A stretch of DNA of 12,358 nt from positions 203,814-216,171 of the forward strand of contig NW_001865079.1 in NCBI RefSeq assembly GCF_000002865.3, given 5' to 3'. The first letter of the stretch is position 1; the number at the start of each line of letters is the position of its first letter. The notes under the pieces were generated by a model that worked only from the letters and a program-made list of their open reading frames with translations, ran no database searches and had not been told where the DNA came from. Shown in pieces: positions 1-8,368 of this stretch. The stretch is from Monosiga brevicollis MX1 (Eukaryota; Opisthokonta; Choanoflagellata; Craspedida; Salpingoecidae). The position numbers and the translations under genes were made by a program.

Positions 1-32
1 CCTCATGCCTCACCTTGACCCTGCCCCCTCAG

Positions 33-1121
33 ACGGCGCTCGGCTCTGCCGTCTACCTGTGGACGCCTGGCACAAGTCGCGTGCAGACGTTGTGCGACCT
101 GCAGGGAGAACAAGGCGGCGACATCTGCTCGATCCGCTGGTCCCGTCAAGGGAATACTCTCGCCATTGGTGATCGCAACGGCAATGTGCACATTTATGAC
201 GCTGCCAAACTGCAGCGCATTCACACCTTCAAGCAGTTGCACACCGAACGAGTCTGTGCCTTGGCGTGGAATTCCCACCAGCTGGCAACCGGAGGTCGCG
301 ATCGCACGGTTCGACTGCTTGATATTCGTGCCCGCAGTGAAACCTCACAACTGATGAATGGTCACACCCAAGAAGTCTGCGGCATGCAATTTTCGCCCGA
401 CGGCTCGCACCTGGCAACGGGGGCCAACGACAATCTCCTCTGTATTTGGGAACCCACCCACGCCCACCGCCCGCGTCACACCTTCCGAGATCACAAGGCT
501 GCCGTCAAAGCCATCGCCTGGTCACCACACAAGCACGGTTTATTGGCCTCCGGGGGTGGCAGTGCCGACCAGTGCATTCGTTTTTGGAATACCCTGACAG
601 ATCAGGCCCTGCAGGTCATTGACACCAGCTCCCAGGTCTGCAATCTCGGCTGGTCCATGTACTCCAATGAACTCGTGAGCACGCATGGCTACGCCCGCAA
701 CGAAATCGTGTTGTGGTCCTATCCCGACCTGACCCGTCAAGCTGCCCTCACGGGCCATACCAGCCGTGTGCTATACCTCGTACGTATATGCCGCGCTTCT
801 CAGCCTCAACAGCCAGAGGCCCAAAGGCTTGAACGCCACCTTGTTGTTTGTGAGCAGATTCTGTCACTGTGGTGGTTGTCGTTGGGGTTGGGGTTGGGGT
901 TGGGTCAATGTGTCATCGTGGACTGTGTGCAGCTGATTTCATGTGGCTCAACGCCTCACGCCTTCCGTCTTTTACTATTGTGGCAGGCACTTTCCCCGGA
1001 TGGACAGACCATCGTCACGGGTGCTGGGGATGAGACGCTGCGTTTTTGGCAGATCTTTCCTGGTGCCCGACCCAAAGCGACTGCCACCACGAGCCTGCAC
1101 CAGTTTGAGCACATCCGATGA
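33..1121 (+). CDS. FZR1: Cdh1/Fizzy-related APC/C activator, 5'-truncated
   Basis: C-terminal WD40 propeller of a Cdc20/Cdh1-family activator, which brings substrates to the anaphase-promoting complex. Exons are 33-779 and 987-1121 (293 residues visible). The exon opens after a cctcag acceptor at 27-32, so the N-terminal C-box and KEN/D-box regions lie outside the window; no ATG starts this frame. WD40 signatures follow each other: LGSAVYLW, QEVCGMQFSPDG, AVKAIAWSPHKHGLLASGGG, CIRFWNTLT, SQVCNLGWS, NELVSTHGYARNEIVLW and IVTGAGDETLRFW. CIRFWNTLT and VTGAGDETLRFW match Cdh1/FZR1; Cdc20 has IRIWN and ASAAADETLRLW at these places. The protein ends in Ile-Arg, the IR tail that docks on APC3/Cdc27. 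The intron 780-986 (gtacgt..tggcag, phase 0) falls between LYL and ALSPDG, is 207 bp long and has no in-frame stop. Confident as family; Cdh1 over Cdc20 is likely. Confidence 0.93.
   Translation, partial: TALGSAVYLWTPGTSRVQTLCDLQGEQGGDICSIRWSRQGNTLAIGDRNGNVHIYDAAKLQRIHTFKQLHTERVCALAWNSHQLATGGRDRTVRLLDIRARSETSQLMNGHTQEVCGMQFSPDGSHLATGANDNLLCIWEPTHAHRPRHTFRDHKAAVKAIAWSPHKHGLLASGGGSADQCIRFWNTLTDQALQVIDTSSQVCNLGWSMYSNELVSTHGYARNEIVLWSYPDLTRQAALTGHTSRVLYLVRICRASQPQQPEAQRLERHLVVCEQILSLWWLSLGLGLGLGQCVIVDCVQLISCGSTPHAFRLLLLWQALSPDGQTIVTGAGDETLRFWQIFPGARPKATATTSLHQFEHIR
780..986 (+). other. Stop-free 3n intron in the Cdh1 gene
   Basis: GT..AG intron (gtacgt donor, tggcag acceptor) in phase 0. Family alignment from memory (VLYL followed directly by SPDG in FZR1) shows that these 69 codons are an insertion. 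The translation is low in complexity (repeated Leu-Gly from a ggggtt run at 883-905) and has no WD40 character, so it is an intron and not exon sequence. Retention would keep the reading frame open. Confidence 0.85.
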
Positions 1122-1289
1122 AGGGCTCAGACCGCTTCAGCATGTCCTGGCATGAGCCGCATTGCTCCTGTTGTAATGCTCATGGCAGAGCCTATTGCGC
1201 CTTTTCCGTCCCTGGCCGAGCCAGCGGAGAAGGAACGCCCTCAATTCCAGTGCCGCGTGCCATGCGTTGCTGTTCCGCAATTCACTCAC

Positions 1290-1478
1290 TCATTCCCAGT
1301 GGATCAATTCGTTGTGGTGACGCTCATCGATACGGTAGAAATTGTAATCCTGAACTCCCTTGGTTGAAGGCTTCGTGTTGCTTTCCGCGATCTTGCCCGC
1401 CACCGCCGTCAACACCACTGCATCTCCCAAATTCGCTCCTTCATACCTAGCGTGTCTAACAGGAGAGAGCACCATCAA
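1290..1478 (-). CDS. Small ORF of unknown function, possibly a last exon
   Basis: 62 codons from ATGATG at 1478 to a TGA at 1290, in a gene-poor stretch. The translation has a balanced, protein-like composition, with segments GDAVVLTAVAGKIAES and GVQDYNFYRIDERHHNELIH, and ends in Trp-Glu. I do not recognise a family. It may be a whole small protein or the last exon of a short gene: acceptor-like ctcctgttag or acacgctag sequences lie just inside the 5' end, which would make the first residues intronic. Upstream on the same strand only the low-complexity GAGT array region is seen, which leaves little room for more exons. It would be convergent with Cdh1. Real coding status is uncertain. Confidence 0.3.
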   Translation of the reverse strand: MMVLSPVRHARYEGANLGDAVVLTAVAGKIAESNTKPSTKGVQDYNFYRIDERHHNELIHWE

Positions 1479-1554
1479 ACTTCTTTGCTACTCAAGTCTC
1501 ACATAACAAAACGCCGAGCCATTTCCCCCTGAGGCTAGAGAAGCTTGTGTCTGA

Positions 1555-1637
1555 AGTGAGTGAGTGAGTGAGTGCGTGAGTGCATGAGTGCGTGAGTGCG
1601 TGCGTGTGTGAGTGCGTGCGTGAGTGAGTGAGTGAGC
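1555..1637 (+). repeat. (GAGT)n imperfect microsatellite
   Basis: Tetranucleotide array of GAGT units with GCGT and GCAT variants. Because the unit is GTGA, it contains about ten overlapping copies of GTGAGT. The reverse strand reads as an artefactual Thr-His/Leu-Thr-His repeat ORF. Confidence 0.95.
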
Positions 1638-1657
1638 AGGAGCCAGCAGCCGAGAGT

Positions 1658-1684
1658 GCCACAAGAGCCACAAGAGCCACAAGA
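1658..1684 (+). repeat. Three tandem copies of a 9-mer
   Basis: The unit gccacaaga is repeated three times without change, followed by a partial copy (gccc). It lies directly downstream of the GAGT array. Confidence 0.9.
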
Positions 1685-1775
1685 GCCCAAGAAGTTAGGG
1701 AGCAATTCAAATCAACATCAACAACAGCAATCAAAACATCAACAAAATCGTGTTTTGCTCAAAAAAAGTTTTTAC

Positions 1776-1800
1776 GTGTGTGTGTGTGTGTGTGTGTGTG
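1776..1800 (+). repeat. (GT)n microsatellite
   Basis: Twenty-five bases of uninterrupted GT alternation, preceded by an A7 and T-rich run (1761-1773). It lies about 50 bp upstream of the proposed 5'UTR intron donor of the beta-helix gene. Confidence 0.95.
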
Positions 1801-1850
1801 ACACTGGTTTGATCTTCGGGGACTGCTGCCCGCTCTCAGATCTTGTCAAG

Positions 1851-1970
1851 GTATCGTCGGGGGCATCGTGGGCTTGAGGGTGTGCTGCTCACAACGAGGC
1901 AGGGTTCGGGGAATGAGGTTGGGTGCTGCCGGGTGTGTCTTTGCTCACCATGGTCTTTGTCCGTTTACAG
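1851..1970 (+). other. Candidate 5'UTR intron of the beta-helix gene
   Basis: A donor-like tcaag|gtatcg at 1851 and a good acceptor tttgtccgtttacag ending at 1970 would remove 120 bp, leaving eight bases before the ATG at 1979. The length matches coding introns in this window. It would also remove the upstream in-frame ATG at 1913, which supports the start chosen for the protein. No transcript evidence. Confidence 0.45.
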
Positions 1971-1978
1971 CCGCAGTC

Positions 1979-4264
1979 ATGAGGGTTCGACACGCAAGGT
2001 GCGTGCAGGTTCTGGTCCTGGTGTACCTGGCCTACTGCCCTCTTGCCCATGGCCTACCAAGCATAGCTTGGCAATCAGCACCGACACAAGGCACGGAGAC
2101 GTTTGTGATTGCTGGAGACGATCTCCAGCTAGTTCAGGTCCAAGCATGCTGGAATGGTCACACTGACAATTGCACGGCCCTGCCAGCGGCGGGCTTTCAC
2201 GTGGTGGAGCAATGGAACGCTTCCATCAAGATTGGCACAGCCACGCCCTGGCAGGGCCCCGCCGCGTTTCGGCTGGTTCTAGCCTCTGACACCAGCCAAG
2301 TCGTTGCCGCTGCAGCTGTCAATGAGCCCGATCTTTGGTGGGGCATGGCTTTACCCCCCGTGTCACGTAGCAGCCTCCCTTACAACCCCGCCCTGTCTTC
2401 CAACGTCACCGTGGTGGCGTATGAGGGCGGTTCGATTCTTCGTTTGATGGGCCGCGCACTCAGCATGGACGCCGCCTCTGGCACCTGTCGGCCTAGCACT
2501 GACCCCACGCCCGACCCAGACCTGACCCTACGACTTGACACCTCTCCCCTGGTGTCCGTTACCGCCCGCCAGGCGACCTGCTATGATGCCGAGTTTTTGT
2601 TGCCCGCCAACCTCACAGCCGGACGCTACACCCTGCAATTGGCCTCAAATTGGGGCGTTTCAAGGCAAACTGGCCTTTTGCACATTGTCTCGCGACCCAG
2701 CCCTCACACAGTGCAGATCGATGTGGATGCCGCCTTTCAAGGCAACCTGAGTGCTGCCAACCAACATGCTGCCACCCTGACCGCTGATCCCAACGTACGT
2801 GCCCAACTTCTCCTAAGCGCGCGTACGTACAACCTCACTTCAACACTGCACGTTGCCAATCGCACTCGTTTGGTCGGTGCCGGCCGCGATGTCACCCTCC
2901 TGAGCCTGGCCCTGCCCGTGACAGACTCGGCGCAGGCTTTTCTGCTCGGGCAGGACGATTGGGGCTTGAGTAACCTCAGCATCGCAATCTTGTCCGCACC
3001 TGCCGAGTTTCGCGTGGTACAGCACCTAGCTGGAGGCCAGCACTTTAGCATGTTGGATGTCAGCGTGGCCATGTATCAGTACAACGTGAGCAACGCCTTG
3101 TGGATCGAGGGCGCCGCCGGTGAGGTGGCACGGTGTCGCTTTGACCAAATCGGCGCCTGCCTTTACCCCAACTACGGCAAAGGCTCTGACAGCACCAACT
3201 TTATGGCCAGCAATGTGCTGCACATGCTCAATGCCACCGACATTTGGCTCCACGACAACGAGATCTTTTGGCGGTGCTCCCACTATGACTTTGATTGCAG
3301 CAGCCGTGTCATCTACGAGCACAACATGGCCTATGCCACAGAGACCGGCACCGTGCCGCATGGCAACTCCATCAGCCTCTATCAGGCCCGCACGTACCCC
3401 ACCAGCCAATATTGGCTTTTTGCCCGCAACAACATTTCTCGCCCAGCCTTCAATGATCCGTGGACTCATCACAACTGGTTTCAGCGCGAGACAGTCACAT
3501 CAGACGGCCCCGGTGGCTGGGGTACAGCCTTCTTTGGTGGTTGGATCGACGAAGATCAACAACGCCAGGTTCGCCTGAGCTGGACCACGCTGGCCGAGGC
3601 TCCTATTCCCGGAACCACCCTTCTAGTTTTGGCAGGCCCAGCCGTGGGTCAGACCCGCTTGGTGACGAGCTATGATGCCACAGCCAACGTAACTGTGCTC
3701 GACCGCCCGCTGCCCGGTCTGGCCAGCACCAGTCTGTTAGCGGTGGTGGCCAGCGCCAACTACAAGGCCGTCGTTGGCAATGCCTTTCACTGGACCGCCA
3801 TGGCACAGTACTATGGCAATTCCTTTTTTAGCCTGATGGCCGACAACAGCTTTGCCAATTGCAGCGTCAGTCCCCAGGGCGCCATTCAAGGCGTCGGCGA
3901 GTGCTACCACGGGATTGGGCAAAACTTCTTTATTGAATACTACAACAATGAACTGTCTGATAGCGATGGCATCGTGCTGCAGGACCACAGTGGTCCCTCG
4001 GGCGAACCCGAGTGTGCGGCCTACGAGGGACCGTGGCAGCGCTGGATCATCGTCCGGCGCAATCAGCTGGCGGGCGTCTCTTGGGCTGCCTTCAGCGCCT
4101 CGCCCAGTAATCCTCAATGCGGCAGCATTATGCGCACGGGTGGCTCCGTGCCTTCGCTTGACCTAGTTGTTGAGGCCAATATGGTGCAGTGCGCGTACCC
4201 CGGCTCACTCTCCAGCGGCAACATCAGCTTGGGCCAATGTGATCATTGTCTGGCCTCTGATTAG
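1979..4264 (+). CDS. Secreted beta-helix-like protein, single coding exon
   Basis: 761 residues from the ATG at 1979. This start gives a classic signal peptide: basic n-region MRVRHAR, hydrophobic core VQVLVLVYLAYC, and an A-x-G cleavage site (AHG) near residue 25. The in-frame reading continues upstream, but its first codon is GTG and the earlier ATG (1913) probably sits in a 5'UTR intron. Residues 30-270 look like Ig/TIG-like beta-rich modules (uncertain). From about residue 290 a right-handed beta-helix of the pectate-lyase type is suggested by LLLSARTYNLTSTLHVANRT, then RLVGAGRDVTL and strand-turn repeats rich in Asn. I count about fourteen N-x-S/T sequons and many Cys, as expected of an extracellular protein; no transmembrane segment or GPI signal at the C-terminus. 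No catalytic triad was identified, so enzymatic activity is unproven. Lack of introns over 2.3 kb contrasts with its neighbours. Confidence 0.85.
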   Translation: MRVRHARCVQVLVLVYLAYCPLAHGLPSIAWQSAPTQGTETFVIAGDDLQLVQVQACWNGHTDNCTALPAAGFHVVEQWNASIKIGTATPWQGPAAFRLVLASDTSQVVAAAAVNEPDLWWGMALPPVSRSSLPYNPALSSNVTVVAYEGGSILRLMGRALSMDAASGTCRPSTDPTPDPDLTLRLDTSPLVSVTARQATCYDAEFLLPANLTAGRYTLQLASNWGVSRQTGLLHIVSRPSPHTVQIDVDAAFQGNLSAANQHAATLTADPNVRAQLLLSARTYNLTSTLHVANRTRLVGAGRDVTLLSLALPVTDSAQAFLLGQDDWGLSNLSIAILSAPAEFRVVQHLAGGQHFSMLDVSVAMYQYNVSNALWIEGAAGEVARCRFDQIGACLYPNYGKGSDSTNFMASNVLHMLNATDIWLHDNEIFWRCSHYDFDCSSRVIYEHNMAYATETGTVPHGNSISLYQARTYPTSQYWLFARNNISRPAFNDPWTHHNWFQRETVTSDGPGGWGTAFFGGWIDEDQQRQVRLSWTTLAEAPIPGTTLLVLAGPAVGQTRLVTSYDATANVTVLDRPLPGLASTSLLAVVASANYKAVVGNAFHWTAMAQYYGNSFFSLMADNSFANCSVSPQGAIQGVGECYHGIGQNFFIEYYNNELSDSDGIVLQDHSGPSGEPECAAYEGPWQRWIIVRRNQLAGVSWAAFSASPSNPQCGSIMRTGGSVPSLDLVVEANMVQCAYPGSLSSGNISLGQCDHCLASD

Positions 4265-4429
4265 TGCGTTGTTGTTAGACATGATGAGGGAGAAGAACGC
4301 TCACAAATTAACAAGAGAGAATTCATTACATCTGTCATCATTGCCAATTGTCTGTTCATAAGTTTTGAGCCTGCGCGAGTACCAAAAGAAAAAAGAAGAG
4401 CAACGCCTTGCTTGCTAGTTTGCATTGTC
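4265..4429. other. Convergent 3' intergenic spacer
   Basis: AT-richer 165-bp spacer between the stop codons of the beta-helix gene and the MPPED gene, with an A-rich run (4381-4400). It must hold the 3' ends of both transcripts. No canonical AATAAA was seen. Confidence 0.6.
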
Positions 4430-5733
4430 TCATGCCCGGCTCGTGGGCTGAGGCACATCAATCACGATGGCTGGCTGACGAGGACGATAATTGAAGTTGC
4501 ACGTTGAGGCATTCACGAATAGCGTTTGCCCGTCTGTCGTGACGCCGTACCCTTCTGGAAAGGCGAAGAAGGTAGAAAGCAGAGATACGTGAGCACGCAG
4601 CGCGAGGATGCTGGGCTGAGGCAACATCCTACCATGAATATGCCCAAAGACGTGTAGTTTGAGCTGGTGCAGGCGCTGATAAATGGTTTCGAGCAGATGG
4701 ACGCAGCCAGCCCGCTGACCAGACATGCAGGCATCACCGTGGCCCAACGGCGGACCGTGAGTCACAAGGACGTCCACGTCGTCCGGAATGGCGTCCATCT
4801 GTGTTGCAGAAAGCGATTATCAACCTCTTTAAATCAACGGCCAAAACACGTTTGCTGGGACAGCAAGAGCGAGCAGTGAAAGAGAGAAGGGACCTGTTGT
4901 GGCTTGACGTCACGCGGATAATTGAAGGCCCAGTCGCAGAATTCGGGCTGATCTGGCGAACCAAATACCTTGATACCTGAGATGGCAGCGGTATTGATCC
5001 GTGAGCAGGAGTTTATGTCAGACTTTTTTGTTCGCTTCCTTCAAGGCCTGCAAAACATGTCGCAGGTCCACAAGGTAGAATCCCCGGCGCATGATTCACG
5101 AACCCTCGACGGTAACGCTCTCGTTCTCGAGATAAATGGCATTGGTCAGCAAGCTTGTAGGCTCGATGCGTCCCCATGCCGGATCAACGCGAAAGCGCTG
5201 GGCCAAGGCTGAGGCAAAGTTGGCTCGATCAAAAATCAAATCGTGATTACCCTACTCATAGTTAGCATGACCCGCGATGAACATGCTGATGCATCACTAG
5301 CTGGCTGGCCCCTCGCCAGACAGACTGCATATCGACATTGCGGGGAATGAGAACGAACGGCGATGACGATGCAATGCTTGAACTGTGTTTGCTGTCCGAG
5401 CCAGTCGTTGAAGGCCCGGACTGCGTCCGGCTGGCCAACTCGGGAAAAGTCTCCTGCATGAATCAAGACGTCGCCTGCCGGCAGTTCAGGCATCTGCGTA
5501 ACGCACGGCAGCATTGAGACACGCACGGCAAAAGAGTCGGGGCACAGCGTGCCAGCGGGTTCCGAGACTGATGCAAAACCCCCGACATCTGGGTCGTACC
5601 AAAGCGTGGACGTCGTGCGTATCGCTGATGCAAACAAATCTGACGGTGTTTGGAGCCTGTGGGCGTGATTCGGGCAGGTTTACAGGCGCTGCTGGCAAAC
5701 GCACCTACACTTACACACAGCAATGTTCAGCAT
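4430..5733 (-). CDS. MPPED1/2-like class III metallophosphoesterase
   Basis: Hydrolase of the calcineurin-like fold, probably a cytosolic metallophosphodiesterase acting on cyclic nucleotides or related esters. Exons in coding order: 5733-5719 (tentative MLNIA), 5656-5600, 5493-5359, 5251-5104, 4976-4894, 4798-4633, 4554-4430; 242 residues in all. Metal-site motifs appear in family order: VRFVCISDTH (D17, H19), GDVLIHAGDF (D39), GNHD (N71), VTHGPPLG (H160) and GHIH (H199, H201), then EGYGVTTDG and NASTCNFNYRP as in MPPED2. Two middle exons (the GNHD exon and the IKVFGSPDQPEF exon) are recovered only by splicing. Donors at 5358 and 5103 are both GTTCGT. The last intron (4632-4555, 78 bp, no in-frame stop) splits GHIH from EGYG. 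The first exon and start codon are the weak point; an upstream ORF at 5809-6043 might belong to the same transcript. Confidence 0.88.
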
Positions 5734-5808
5734 GAGAGTCGGGGCCAATGCACTGGAGGCACAGCAGCTTTCCAACAGAGGATTCTCTTGCGTGCCCACT
5801 TCTCTGAC

Positions 5809-6043
5809 CTGCAGCTTCTCCCAAGTCGTGGTGGGATCGGTGTGACTTCCACCGGGCAACCCCTCGATGGCCGCTGCCCAGCGTTTTCGTTGTGCCAAGC
5901 TGGGCGTCACAACACCAGCCGTTTCCACGGTAGCACCGTTCAACGCCAGCATGTTGTCCAACGAATCCCCGAAATCAAAGCACCAACCCCCGCGTACCAG
6001 CAAGCATAGACACGAAGACTATCGCTGCGACGCCAACACTCAT
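5809..6043 (-). other. Signal-peptide-like ORF with apparent frame shift, status unclear
   Basis: On the minus strand, ATG at 6043 opens a hydrophobic start (MSVGVAAIVFVSMLAG) typical of a signal sequence, but the frame stops soon after. A second frame, open across the next 180 bp, encodes CFDFGDSLDNMLALNG and then VVTPSLAQRKRWAAAIEG and TTWEKLQ, ending at a donor-like gtcaga (5808). One base fewer in the C5 run at 5987-5991 (G5 on the coding strand) would join the two frames. Alternatives: an intron ending in gcgatag near 6030 feeds the second frame, or this is the N-terminal or 5'UTR region of the MPPED transcript, or a decayed gene. A 56-bp intron (5808-5753) would lead into the MPPED start region. 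No family recognised. Confidence 0.3.
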
Positions 6044-6110
6044 CTGCCAGGGAGTGAGGTTTGGGAAATGCGAGTAGCCTCAAGCACATCAAGGATAAAA
6101 CCACCACACC

Positions 6111-6250
6111 ACCAGTTCCAGAACCAGTGCCAGTACCAGTCCCAAATACCAATCACCAGTACCAGGTACCAGTACCAAGTACCAAGTCCCAAGTACCAAG
6201 ACCAGTGCCAGTATCAGGTCCCGAGTCCCAAGTATCAGTACCAACGACAG
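6111..6250 (+). repeat. AGTACC-type degenerate minisatellite
   Basis: About 140 bp of degenerate 6-7-mers of the form CCAGTA, CCAAGTA, CCAGTG and CCAAGTC, including AGTACC and GGTACC cores. Variation between copies and lack of unique spacers rule out a CRISPR array. It lies in the shared upstream region of the divergent MPPED and Pam17 genes. Translations in all frames are repetitive and are not credible proteins. Confidence 0.85.
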
Positions 6251-6418
6251 CATCAAGCGCCAGCGAGCTCTCTCATTCGGCGCCAAAATTGGCTGCACGA
6301 ACTGTCTGACATCAGTTGGCAGATTAAAAAAAAGTAAATTACTTTTCTTTTCTTTGTTTCGGATTTTTGTTGTCAACTGCTGTTGTGTGTGTACGGTCCT
6401 TGCACGAAGGAACTCGAG
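6251..6418 (+). promoter_or_regulatory. Putative Pam17 upstream region and 5'UTR exon
   Basis: The most AT-rich stretch here (6325-6370) includes a 17-base palindrome at 6330-6346 (arms aaaagtaa and ttactttt around one base) followed by a T-rich run. A non-coding first exon would end at 6418 before a perfect GTGAGT donor. Promoter role is inferred from position and base composition only. Confidence 0.35.
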
Positions 6419-6568
6419 GTGAGTGACACCGTTTGGCAGCGCCTTGTGGGGCATCGGGCCCGGCTACTCCGAGCATATCGGCGCTTGTTATGACGGTGCC
6501 ACCAGCAAGAGGAGTCAGCGGGATGGAAACAGCCTCACGTCTGTTTTCTGGTGCCATTGATGGTGTAG
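6419..6568 (+). other. Candidate 5'UTR intron of Pam17
   Basis: Donor ctcgag|gtgagt and acceptor gatggtgtag remove 150 bp and leave eleven bases before the ATG at 6580 (aacgccATGG, a good Kozak context). The in-frame ATGs further upstream (for example 6529) would be removed. Confidence 0.55.
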
Positions 6569-6579
6569 AACCAAACGCC

Positions 6580-8058
<1,479 letters not shown>

Positions 8059-8368
8059 GGGCTTGCCCAGGCCAATACCTGAAACCTGAAAGAGTTTGGG
8101 TTCTTCCTGGGGTAGTTTTTTCTGGTTTGTTTGTGCAGGTTTTTACACAGGAGGGGCTGGTGGCCAGCAGTAAGAAGCCTATCTCCACCCCGAATCCTTG
8201 ATGAATTAATTACTACCGGTCCAACTGAACAGCAAAGACGTGCTTGCTTGTTCACAACGCCATCGTGTCGGGTGATGGGCCTCAAGGTCACGAAAAGATA
8301 CCGAGTCCCAGCACCACTGAGGCTACACTCCACTCTCGGACACATTACTCCAAACGAGGCCGCACAGC
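8059..8368. other. Convergent 3' spacer between Pam17 and ankyrin-PH genes
   Basis: 310 bp between the two stop codons, with a T-rich patch (8111-8145). It should contain both 3'UTRs. No credible ORF, RNA gene or repeat was seen. Confidence 0.6.

Larger units (their letters stand above)
1122..1978. other. Intergenic region between Cdh1 and the beta-helix gene
   Basis: Holds the Cdh1 3' flank, the uncertain minus-strand small ORF (1290-1478), a (GAGT)n array (1555-1637), a 9-bp tandem repeat (1658-1684), a CAA-rich AT-richer stretch (1700-1770), a (GT)n tract (1776-1800) and the presumed transcription start and 5'UTR of the next gene. No RNA gene or other conserved ORF was found. Confidence 0.6.

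Noticed and set aside
1488-1734. Minus-strand Thr-His/Leu-Thr-His repeat ORFs
   Set aside because: Translation of the GAGT microsatellite; no non-repetitive coding signal.
1868-1978. N-terminal extension of the beta-helix protein
   Set aside because: The frame opens with GTG, and the ATG at 1979 gives a textbook signal peptide right after a strong acceptor.
3026-3472. Minus-strand ORF inside the beta-helix gene
   Set aside because: Shadow frame of a strongly supported plus-strand gene; no motif recognised.
6111-6250. CRISPR-like array
   Set aside because: Units are 6-7 bp, degenerate and directly adjacent, without unique spacers, in a eukaryotic context.
5867-6337. Plus-strand Gln/Tyr-Gln repeat ORF
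   Set aside because: Mostly the AGTACC repeat in translation; its first part overlaps the more protein-like minus frame.
6433-6579. Upstream start for Pam17 in the same frame
   Set aside because: No in-frame ATG gives a better presequence, and a GTGAGT donor with a gtgtag acceptor indicates a 5'UTR intron.
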